Below are positions 7,812 to 14,379 of a stretch of DNA of 49,523 bases, in pieces. How positions within the stretch are numbered: the first letter of the stretch is position 1; every line of letters starts with the position of its first letter. Source of the stretch: Prevotella brunnea (lineage in GTDB: Bacteria; Bacteroidota; Bacteroidia; Bacteroidales; Bacteroidaceae); the NCBI RefSeq assembly GCF_008016795.1, contig NZ_SDIK01000007.1:1-49523 (forward strand), written 5' to 3'. The translations under genes were made by a program, and so were the position numbers. The notes below the pieces were generated by a model. That model was not told where the DNA came from and searched no databases. It was given only the letters and a program-made list of their open reading frames with translations.

Positions 7812-8167
7812 CCAATAATGTCCTAAATATTCTTCATTCATCCACCCAAAGCTTAGCTTTCACTTTCCAAAAACTTACCTTTTGCACTGCAAAAGGTCAT
7901 GAATTGGAATACAAAAGCCAAGCTTTTAAATCGCAATTAATATCATCCTGATTATCAACAGATTACAAAGTGTGTTCCCAATATGGTTTTTGTAATATAA
8001 TTTCATGATGTCGGACAGGTAGAATGTTCGCTGTCAAGCGTCTGCCATACACCACCTGAATGTGAATTGGAGATATACGCCATGTATGATGAGAGAGAAA
8101 ACACGTCAAGTCTTATGATTTATGCGATGCTTCGTGAGTTGTCGAAAAATATTTAGTACACTATTGA
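7812..8167 (+). repeat. MITE-like element, full-length copy B (about 355 bp)
   Basis: The ends are inverted repeats: CAATAATGTCCTAAATATT at the left and CAATAGTGTACTAAATATT (complement of the right end), 17 of 19 bases identical and extending with TTC. Inside are the palindromic ACCTTTTGC/GCAAAAGGT core (about 7880-7895) and the blocks shared with the copy at 43624-43988, up to TTTATGCGATG near 8119. No ORF of note lies inside. No clear target-site duplication is seen. Terminal repeats without a transposase suggest a non-autonomous transposable element. Confidence 0.75.
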
Positions 8168-8306
8168 TACCCATCAGATGAATTAATATTTGTAGCACTT
8201 TGTCAAGTGATTTATTAGAAAAAAATGATGATGACAATAAAATTGAGACAAGGGATATAAATCAATATAAGATGTATTATATTCAGTTTGGATAATCAAT
8301 TCGCGA

Positions 8307-8344
8307 ATTTAGGGAATTTCCTTTCCCATTTAGGGAAAATCCCT
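8307..8344 (+). promoter_or_regulatory. possible tandem operator upstream of the FG-rich secreted protein
   Basis: ATTTAGGGAA occurs at 8307-8316 and again at 8328-8337, 21 bp apart, so both lie on one DNA face. Each is followed by a partial inverted half (TTTCC, and the exact AGGGA-AAA-TCCCT at 8332-8344). The pair lies about 95 bp upstream of the ATG at 8435. The rest of 8168-8434 shows nothing else firm; TTCTTTTGC near 8370-8380 is a poor -7 element. Confidence 0.4.
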
Positions 8345-8434
8345 TTAATTGCCCATCTTTTATTTGTTCTTTTGCATTGTAACATCATAGTGCTTTATGC
8401 ACAAAATTGATTAAACAAGAAAGGAAACATCACT

Positions 8435-9322
8435 ATGAAGAAGTTTTTATTTACACTCGTCGCAGTATTCACAATATCTGTCTCAGCAGATGCAATGAGC
8501 TATGAGCAGGCACGCAATCAAGCATTATTCTTGACTGATAAGATGGCATACGAACTCAATCTTACGGAAGAGCAATATGAAGCCGCATACGAAATTAATT
8601 TAGATTATCTGATGAGTATCACCTCGGCAGACGATCTTTTTGGAGCATATTGGGCTCAACGCAATTTGGATTTAAGTTATATCTTATTGGATTGGCAATT
8701 CCGAACTTATACCAGTGCTGCCTATTTTTACAGACCGCTGTGGTGGGATGCCGGATACTGGCACTTCGGAATTTACGCACGCTATCCCCAGCGCAACTAT
8801 TTTTATTTCGGCATGCCGAGATTTTACGCCGTCTATCGTGGCGGACACAGCTGGAGAATGAATGGCGGACGTAGTTGGTATAACGGACGTAATCTTTATG
8901 GTTCGAGAGGTAATGGCAACTCATTTGGTATGCGAGATAGATTTCAAAGAGGAGATTATCGAGATGGTTTCAACACACTATCGCAAAATCCACAAGACAA
9001 CAGAAGACGTTCGTTTGGCAATCAACAAAATAGGAACTTTGGAGGAAGTCGCAACTTTGGCAATATAAACGCACCGAGAAGAAGTTCCACACGCACGACT
9101 GTGAACCAAGGAACGGGAAATTTCGGATTCAATTCACCCGAAAGTGGAAGATTCGGTGGCAGTCGAAGTGTTGGAAACGGTAATTTCAGACAGGCACCAA
9201 GTCGCTCATTTTCGCCTTCAAGAGGAAATCGTTCTTTTGGAACACAAAATAGGAGTTTTGGAGGTGGTACACGTTCAGTAGGTGGTAATAACAATCGCTC
9301 CACATTTGGTGGACATAGATAA
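8435..9322 (+). CDS. secreted Phe-Gly / Arg-Ser-Gly-Asn-rich hypothetical protein
   Basis: This 295-residue protein has a clear signal peptide (MKKFLFTLVAVFTISVSADA). Residues about 25-95 form a helical, acidic segment (LTDKMAYELNLTEEQYEAAYEINLDY). Residues 95-150 are rich in Tyr, Trp and Arg. The last 150 residues are low complexity, with about a dozen FG dipeptides in contexts such as RSFGN, NRNFGG and RSFSPSRG, and are predicted to be disordered and strongly basic. I recognise no domain or enzyme motif. Such repeats can drive self-association; that is analogy only. It stands alone, with a possible two-site operator upstream. Confidence 0.8.
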   Translation: MKKFLFTLVAVFTISVSADAMSYEQARNQALFLTDKMAYELNLTEEQYEAAYEINLDYLMSITSADDLFGAYWAQRNLDLSYILLDWQFRTYTSAAYFYRPLWWDAGYWHFGIYARYPQRNYFYFGMPRFYAVYRGGHSWRMNGGRSWYNGRNLYGSRGNGNSFGMRDRFQRGDYRDGFNTLSQNPQDNRRRSFGNQQNRNFGGSRNFGNINAPRRSSTRTTVNQGTGNFGFNSPESGRFGGSRSVGNGNFRQAPSRSFSPSRGNRSFGTQNRSFGGGTRSVGGNNNRSTFGGHR

Positions 9323-9463
9323 ATGCCAATTCGGATAAGCTGATAAGAATATGTCCCATATGAGCAACTGAATCTTATTATATGATACGTTTTAGCATTT
9401 GAACTGCTACAGAAGACACGTGTTTTTATTCATAGGCTTTCAAATGGTACAAGGGTAATAAAT

Positions 9464-9503
9464 AATGGACATTTGGAGCTTTTCAGCCTACCAAATGTCC
9501 ATT
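9464..9503. terminator. hairpin downstream of the FG-rich protein gene
   Basis: AATGGACATTTGG (9464-9476) and CCAAATGTCCATT (9491-9503) form a perfect 13-bp stem with a 14-base loop. There is no strong T-run on either side. It may be a terminator for 8435-9322 or a regulatory hairpin in the convergent gap; 9323-9463 holds nothing else I can name. Confidence 0.5.
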
Positions 9504-9536
9504 ACGCCTGAATTTATTTATGGCACTATTGAAAAA

Positions 9537-9569
9537 CGCTCGCTTCAAGTTTTTTGCATGAAGCGAGCG
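9537..9569 (-). terminator. Rho-independent terminator of pepD
   Basis: CGCTCGCTTCA (9537-9547) pairs with TGAAGCGAGCG (9559-9569). Read on the minus strand, the stem follows the pepD stop by about 27 bases and is followed by TTTTTC, as in an intrinsic terminator. Confidence 0.8.
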
Positions 9570-9596
9570 ATGTCTAAATCTTATTCAGCTAATGGG

Positions 9597-11048
9597 TTAC
9601 TTGATGTTTTTCAATACTGCAAGCAAATGATCCCACACCATCTGAGCCGATGGTATATGTAAGCGTTCTTCCGGAGTGTGAACGAAGCGCAGTGTCGGAC
9701 CGAAGCTAACCATGTCTAAATCCGGATATTTTTCAGAGAAAAGACCACATTCCAATCCTGCGTGTATGCCGAGTACTTTCGGTTCTTTGCCAAAAAGCTT
9801 TTTGTATTCTTCGACTGCAACCTCTACAAGCCTTGAGTCAGGGTTCATTTTCCATGCCGGATATCCGTCACCTTGTTCAACCTTAGCACCGGCAAGTTCA
9901 AAGCATGCCTTTATGCTGTTAGCAATGTTCTTTAGGTTGCTCATTACGCTTGATCGCTGCGAGGCTACCACTTCTACTTTGTTGTCTTCACTCTGAACGC
10001 TGGCAATATTGCTTGAGGTTTCAACGAGATAGGAAATAATCTCGTCCTGACAATTGGCAATAGGACCATTTATCATCGCTTGAATGGCGGAGATGAGATT
10101 TCGACTTACTTTCTTTTCCATTACTTTTTGGGTGTCAGCACTTTCCATATTCCAAACCATGTTGGGATCAGACACGTGATATTCGTCTTGAACATCGTTT
10201 GTGAAGATGTTCCAATCAGCCTTTACCTCTTCTTTCTTGTTGGTTGGAACCGCGAAAATAACTTTTCCGTCACGAGGAATGGCATTGTGCATCTTTCCTG
10301 AGTTCCATTGAGCCAATCGCAAGTCCATTTTCTCTTGCTCCATATAGAGGAAACGCGACAAAATCTTAATGGCATTGGCGCGTTGCTTGTTGATATCATC
10401 TCCGGAATGTCCGCCGATAAGACCCTTCAGGCTTGCTTCCATGAAGAAATAGTCCATTGGCGCGTCCTCTCTCTCGAAGGAGAATGTAGCTGCCGTGGTA
10501 ATGCCTCCGGCACAGCTGACAAAAAGCTGACCTTCGTCTTCTGAGTCAAGATTGATAAGATACTTGCCCGACAAAAATCCTGCTTCAAGTCCGAAAGCTC
10601 CCGTAAGCCCTGTTTCTTCATCCACGGTGAAAAGACATTCGATGGGACCATGTTCAATGTCATCTGAATCCAAGATAGCCAATTCGTAAGCACAACCAAT
10701 TCCATCGTCAGCACCAAGTGTTGTCCCTTCGGCTGTTAGCCATTCGCCTTCAACTTTAGTTTTAATCGGGTCATTGTAAAAATCGAAATCGACATCTACC
10801 AACTTATCGCAGACCATATCCATGTGGCTCTGAAGGATTACGGTGGGAACATTTTCCATTCCCTTGGTTGCCGGTTTGCAGATAAGCACATTGCCGGTTT
10901 TATCTACCTTTGTTTCAAGGTTGCGACTTTTACCGAATTCCACCAAATATTCAATCATTCTTTCCTCATGCTTTGAGGGACGGGGAATTGCGTTAATCTT
11001 TGCGAATTGCTCGAAAACTTGAGCAGGTTTTAATTCTTTGTTTGTCAT
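9597..11048 (-). CDS. pepD: cytosolic dipeptidase PepD (aminoacyl-histidine dipeptidase, M20)
   Basis: This 483-residue zinc peptidase cleaves dipeptides, including X-His dipeptides, in the cytoplasm. The M20 metal ligands can be followed in order: SHMDMV (about H80, D82), GADDGIG (about D119) and DEETG (about 149-153), with a late GLECG-type histidine region HAGLECGLF near residue 437. The length matches the family (about 485). The gene is a single unit with its own -7 element at 11112-11120 and a terminator at 9537-9569. It is divergent to a small membrane protein gene. Confidence 0.92.
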   Translation of the reverse strand: MTNKELKPAQVFEQFAKINAIPRPSKHEERMIEYLVEFGKSRNLETKVDKTGNVLICKPATKGMENVPTVILQSHMDMVCDKLVDVDFDFYNDPIKTKVEGEWLTAEGTTLGADDGIGCAYELAILDSDDIEHGPIECLFTVDEETGLTGAFGLEAGFLSGKYLINLDSEDEGQLFVSCAGGITTAATFSFEREDAPMDYFFMEASLKGLIGGHSGDDINKQRANAIKILSRFLYMEQEKMDLRLAQWNSGKMHNAIPRDGKVIFAVPTNKKEEVKADWNIFTNDVQDEYHVSDPNMVWNMESADTQKVMEKKVSRNLISAIQAMINGPIANCQDEIISYLVETSSNIASVQSEDNKVEVVASQRSSVMSNLKNIANSIKACFELAGAKVEQGDGYPAWKMNPDSRLVEVAVEEYKKLFGKEPKVLGIHAGLECGLFSEKYPDLDMVSFGPTLRFVHTPEERLHIPSAQMVWDHLLAVLKNIK

Positions 11049-11065
11049 TTTTAATAGGTTTTTGT

Positions 11066-11097
11066 TTTGATATCTTCGCGATTTATGTTACCTTTGC
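11066..11097 (+). promoter_or_regulatory. promoter of the small membrane protein gene
   Basis: TTTG (11066-11069), a 19-bp spacer and TACCTTTGC (11089-11097) match the Bacteroidetes consensus. It selects the ATG at 11127 over upstream starts. Confidence 0.75.
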
Positions 11098-11111
11098 CGA
11101 AAATATTTATT

Positions 11112-11120
11112 GCAAAGATA
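11112..11120 (-). promoter_or_regulatory. -7 element of pepD
   Basis: The minus strand reads TATCTTTGC here. The predicted start near 11105 gives a leader of about 57 bases before the pepD ATG at 11048. It overlaps the divergent transcript's leader. Confidence 0.6.
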
Positions 11121-11126
11121 TATAAA

Positions 11127-11321
11127 ATGGTTGAGACATTATTATTGAGTATGTTAATAATTGCAATTGCGATAGTATTGTTGAGCATAAGAATCCTTTT
11201 TAAAAAAGGAGGGCAATTCAAATCCCAGCATATTCACGATAACAAAGCCTTAAGAAATCAAGGTATTCACTGCGTGTTAGACCAAGACAAAGAGGCAAGA
11301 GCACTCAATCGTGCATGCTGA
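11127..11321 (+). CDS. small single-pass membrane protein conserved in Bacteroidales
   Basis: This is a 64-residue protein from the ATG at 11127, which lies 30 bases after a textbook promoter. Residues 4-22 form one hydrophobic helix (LLLSMLIIAIAIVLLSI), followed by a basic linker and a polar C-terminal part containing HIHDNKAL and GIHCVLDQDKEA. From memory, similar short proteins with a HIxxNxAL...GIxCxxxxDxxA tail occur in many Bacteroidales; the function is unknown. A Skp-like gene follows after 59 bases on the same strand. Confidence 0.7.
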   Translation: MVETLLLSMLIIAIAIVLLSIRILFKKGGQFKSQHIHDNKALRNQGIHCVLDQDKEARALNRAC

Positions 11322-11380
11322 CATTACTAATATTTTTTTATGAGAAAAGAAAATAATAACAAAAAAAAAGATATACACCT

Positions 11381-11977
11381 ATGAAGAAATTTTTAAGTGC
11401 CATGGCAATTGCAGTAACGACATTTGGAATAATGTCATGTAATAATAAGCCACAATCGAATGACACAAAAGCATCTACAAAGACAGAATCCGCTGCTTCC
11501 ATTCAAAATGAACAAAAAGTTGCTTATGTGGAAATTGATTCCATCATGAGTCAATATACGTATTGGAAAGAAGTAACCAAAATAATGAAAGCCAAGGAGG
11601 CTAATATTCAGAAAACACTCGCCAATAAGCAGCAGTCCATCCAGAAAGCAGCTGCGAACTTCCAACAAGATATTCGCTCAAACAAATATACTCAGGCACA
11701 GGCTGAACAAATTCAGGCGAGTATTCAAAAACAAGCTCAGGATGCCGACGTTTTGCAACAGCGATTGGGGAGCGAATACCAAAATGAGGTTGCTAAATAC
11801 AACAAGGCACTCTCAGATAGTGTTCACCACTTCCTCGTGGAGTATAACAAAGACAAGAAGTATTCTATGATTCTTGCCAAAAGTGGAGACAATATCCTTT
11901 ATGCAGATAAGACATACAATATCACAAACGATGTTGTTAAAGGCTTAAACAAGGCATATAAAGGAATGAAAAAATAA
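11381..11977 (+). CDS. OmpH/Skp-like periplasmic chaperone, lipoprotein form
   Basis: This 198-residue protein has a signal ending in the lipobox IMSC (MKKFLSAMAIAVTTFGIMSC), a polar linker, and a KVAYVEIDSIMSQY strand typical of the start of Skp/OmpH domains. Residues about 60-140 form a long Gln/Ala-rich coiled coil (KEANIQKTLANKQQSIQ), the tentacle of Skp, then a C-terminal strand YSMILAKSGDNILYAD returns to the body. Skp trimers hold unfolded outer-membrane proteins in the periplasm. The lipid anchor is an unusual feature relative to E. coli Skp. A terminator follows at 12001. Confidence 0.88.
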   Translation: MKKFLSAMAIAVTTFGIMSCNNKPQSNDTKASTKTESAASIQNEQKVAYVEIDSIMSQYTYWKEVTKIMKAKEANIQKTLANKQQSIQKAAANFQQDIRSNKYTQAQAEQIQASIQKQAQDADVLQQRLGSEYQNEVAKYNKALSDSVHHFLVEYNKDKKYSMILAKSGDNILYADKTYNITNDVVKGLNKAYKGMKK

Positions 11978-12000
11978 CTATTGATTGAAATCAATATATT

Positions 12001-12034
12001 CGCCATCCTCGAAGTTCGTGGATGGCGTTTTCTT
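12001..12034 (+). terminator. Rho-independent terminator of the Skp-like gene
   Basis: CGCCATCC (12001-12008) pairs with GGATGGCG (12020-12027) and is followed by TTTTCTTT, 23 bases after the stop codon. Confidence 0.85.
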
Positions 12035-12065
12035 TACTAATTCGAAAATTAATTTCCGGTGTATC

Positions 12066-12091
12066 GTAAGCATCCAATATTGGATGCTTAC
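12066..12091. repeat. perfect 26-bp palindrome in a convergent gap
   Basis: GTAAGCATCCAAT (12066-12078) is followed directly by its exact reverse complement ATTGGATGCTTAC (12079-12091), with no loop. It lies between the Skp terminator and the MATE stop codon at 12116. As RNA it could end the MATE transcript, but no T-run follows; as DNA it could be a dimeric protein site. Confidence 0.7.
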
Positions 12092-12115
12092 CGTGAAAGA
12101 TGTGGATTGGTTAAA

Positions 12116-13465
12116 TCATTTATCGGTTTCGAACCGTTTAAATAGATACAAATCAGCCCAAAAATACTGAAGGATGCCTCTAAATGAGAGAAATATCAAG
12201 AAAGCTATCCATAGTGCATGATTGCCCATGAGAGATGTTGTAAGAAAGTAAAATCCAAAGAAACACAACATCGCAACTAAAGAGGAGATTAACATACCTT
12301 TCGTTTCCGTCATTCCAATGAAAATTCCATCATATATAAAGGCGGAAACACCGGCAATGGGAATCAGACATGCCCATGGCAAATAGGGCTTTGATGCAAT
12401 GATTACAGCCGCATCATCGGTTAGAAAACGAAGAAATCGTAAACCTCCTAAAACATACACGGCAGTAAAGAAAACAACCATACCCATTCCGAAACAAAAC
12501 AACTGTCGTAACATGTTTGAAAATCCTTCTTTATCTTTCGCGCCATAATATTTACCACTTAAAGCCTCGCCTGCATAAGCAAACCCATCCATCACATAGG
12601 AAAATAAAGTGAAAAGAGTCATTAACAGAGTATTCACAGCAAGTATCATTGCTCCTTGCCTACCTCCAGCACTCGTAAAGAACATATTAACAGCTACAAG
12701 GCAAAGGGTTCGCAAAAAGATATCTCTGTTTACAGTAAAGAAATGTTTCCATGCGCCACAATAAGACAAAGTAGAGCGTATAAAACGTAATGAGAAATAT
12801 TCGTTCCGTTTGGAATTAAAAATACTTTTTCGGTACAAACTCTTACGCAATATATAAAGCCCCATTAAGAAACCTGTCCACTGGGCAATCATTGTACCAG
12901 CTGCAACACCTTTTATCTGCCAATCCAACACAAAGACGAAAAACAAAGATGCAAGAATGTTCGTAATATTTTGGACAATGGCTATTATCATTGGGACTTT
13001 TGTGTTCTGCATTCCTATAAACCATCCGGTAAGACCATACAACCCCAACATTGCAGGTGCCCCCCATATTGTAATACGAAAATAAATACTCACTAATGAA
13101 ACAGAACTAATCGGTGTGCCCATAAGAAGTACCATACTCCATTCTATGAACCTTTGGAATAGAATAAACAAGACACCCATGCAAAAACCTATTGTCAATG
13201 CACGTAAAAGTACTCGCAATGTATCATCCCACGACTTCTTTCCATACGCCTGAGAAGTCATCCCACTTGTACCCATTCTCAAAAAGCCAAGAACCCAATA
13301 GATAATATTAAAAATCATAGATCCCACGGCAATGGCACTGATATAAGTTTCATTACCAATATGTCCAACAATATATAAATCGACAAGACCTAATAATGGA
13401 ACTGTTATATTACTGACAATAGATGGCAATGCCAAATTCAATATTTCTTTCACCTTCAGAGTCAT
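12116..13465 (-). CDS. MATE-family multidrug/Na+ efflux transporter (DinF-like)
   Basis: This 449-residue inner-membrane protein has about twelve hydrophobic segments and the two-fold MATE pattern: LALPSIVSNITVPLLGLVD at the N-terminus, GMTSQAYGKK (about 80-90) and the second-half FAYAGEALSGKYYGAK. MATE proteins export cationic drugs or metabolites using Na+ or H+ gradients; the substrate is unknown. The length is typical. No TAnnTTTGC element is seen just upstream, so its promoter is unassigned. A plus-strand promoter (13595-13603) lies about 130 bases upstream and points away. Confidence 0.9.
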   Translation of the reverse strand: MTLKVKEILNLALPSIVSNITVPLLGLVDLYIVGHIGNETYISAIAVGSMIFNIIYWVLGFLRMGTSGMTSQAYGKKSWDDTLRVLLRALTIGFCMGVLFILFQRFIEWSMVLLMGTPISSVSLVSIYFRITIWGAPAMLGLYGLTGWFIGMQNTKVPMIIAIVQNITNILASLFFVFVLDWQIKGVAAGTMIAQWTGFLMGLYILRKSLYRKSIFNSKRNEYFSLRFIRSTLSYCGAWKHFFTVNRDIFLRTLCLVAVNMFFTSAGGRQGAMILAVNTLLMTLFTLFSYVMDGFAYAGEALSGKYYGAKDKEGFSNMLRQLFCFGMGMVVFFTAVYVLGGLRFLRFLTDDAAVIIASKPYLPWACLIPIAGVSAFIYDGIFIGMTETKGMLISSLVAMLCFFGFYFLTTSLMGNHALWIAFLIFLSFRGILQYFWADLYLFKRFETDK

Positions 13466-13594
13466 ACTTATAATTCAATAGGCATAATGCATAATTTATA
13501 TATAATTATTTATTTTACACGTCATAATATAACATTTCCGTAGAATATGCAATAAAAGGCGTATTTATTATATTAATAGTAGTGCTTTTTTTAT

Positions 13595-13603
13595 TATCTT
13601 TGC
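13595..13603 (+). promoter_or_regulatory. -7 element with no downstream gene on its strand
   Basis: TATCTTTGC matches the consensus and points right, but no plus-strand gene follows for almost 4 kb. No TTTG is found at the expected upstream spacing. It may drive the candidate small RNA at about 13608-13762. Confidence 0.45.
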
Positions 13604-13607
13604 AATG

Positions 13608-13762
13608 TCATTCAATCATAATAGTGTTTAAATAGTTTGGTAAAGTAAATTAAGAACGAAAGAAGTATTAGTCTGGTAAGGAGATTGTTCGGAATGACTC
13701 TTTGTGGTTTAAGTTTAACTTTAAGGCGTGGGGACGGCGAGAGGCTGTAACCGCGCTCTTTT
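13608..13762 (+). ncRNA. candidate small RNA, about 150 nt
   Basis: The stretch begins after a TATCTTTGC element and ends in a GC-rich block that can fold as GGCGTGG (13725-13731) with CCGCGCT (13751-13757, with G-U pairs) followed by CTTTT, like an intrinsic terminator. No ORF is apparent. It is convergent to the 46-codon ORF and could be antisense to the end of that transcript. I could not match it to 6S, SRP, tmRNA or RNase P RNA. The alternative is that the GC-rich block only terminates transcripts. Confidence 0.3.
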
Positions 13763-13902
13763 CAATATCTAATGTAATCTTTCGCTACAAGGTCATAATA
13801 AAGAGCTTCGAGTTCATCAATGGTTAAATTTTCCACCGAGTGCTCAATCATTCTAATCAACTCCGCCTTACGTGTATCGTCATTGTTTTGATTGAAGTTC
13901 AT
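13762..13902 (-). CDS. 46-residue hypothetical protein coupled to alaX
   Basis: The ATG at 13902 overlaps the alaX TGA (ATGA), a sign of translational coupling. The product begins MNFNQNNDDTRKAELI and ends LEALYYDLVAKDYIRY. It is acidic, predicted to be mainly helical, with the pattern IRMIEHSVENLTIDELEAL. I have no family name, but short Bacteroidetes proteins with a similar ELExxYYDLxxKxYI ending are familiar. No membrane segment or signal is present. Confidence 0.55.
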   Translation of the reverse strand: MNFNQNNDDTRKAELIRMIEHSVENLTIDELEALYYDLVAKDYIRY

Positions 13903-14375
13903 GATGGTATGACTTTAAAACGTAACTTGTACGTCTTTGAATATTCGTCCCAATTTGTACCTAACAATTCAAACCGTCCTATCTGTCGAGTCGAACGTAC
14001 ATGCTTGCCAATGCAAGGACACACATCATAGTCGCCAATTTTCACTACACGTATCTTCTCAGAAGCATTTAAAGAGTTATTTTCAATAGGAAACTTTTCT
14101 GCCATTGAAGATGTATTCACCATTTCGCAAATTACGGGCATGTCCAAATCTATGAGCCTATTCATCTCTTGTTCAATTACTTTCTCTTCCTTTCGTCCGG
14201 GTTTCGTTTCAAGCACGAAAGACATCATACTTTTCTTGCGTTCAATGTGAGAATTGTGGCTTCTCGTAGTACCAAACATTCTTATCATCAGCTGATTGAG
14301 AAGATGTTCGCATGTATGTGCAGGTGGAAAATCCTCTTTGCAATGAGAATTAAATTGATAATCGCTTAAAAACAT
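13899..14375 (-). CDS. AlaX-type alanyl-tRNA editing protein
   Basis: AlaX proteins are free-standing versions of the AlaRS editing domain that hydrolyse Ser- or Gly-tRNA(Ala). This 158-residue protein has the four zinc ligands of the family: HTCEH (H20, H24) and CIGKH (C121, H125). The start at 14375 lies 4 bases after the GH13 stop codon and matches the usual N-terminus; a longer frame would overlap that gene. The order GH13 - alaX - 46-codon ORF is one operon. The size fits the short AlaX class. Confidence 0.88.
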   Translation of the reverse strand: MFLSDYQFNSHCKEDFPPAHTCEHLLNQLMIRMFGTTRSHNSHIERKKSMMSFVLETKPGRKEEKVIEQEMNRLIDLDMPVICEMVNTSSMAEKFPIENNSLNASEKIRVVKIGDYDVCPCIGKHVRSTRQIGRFELLGTNWDEYSKTYKLRFKVIPS

Positions 14376-14379
14376 ATTC

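Noticed and set aside
11985..12170. 61-codon plus-strand frame after the Skp-like gene
   Set aside because: It spans a terminator and a palindrome and overlaps the MATE gene; no family resemblance.
13608..13762. Assignment of the orphan transcript region to 6S RNA
   Set aside because: The reverse strand has a short 6S-like string (GGTTACAGCCT) but the ends do not pair into the long 6S rod on either strand as far as I can fold by eye.
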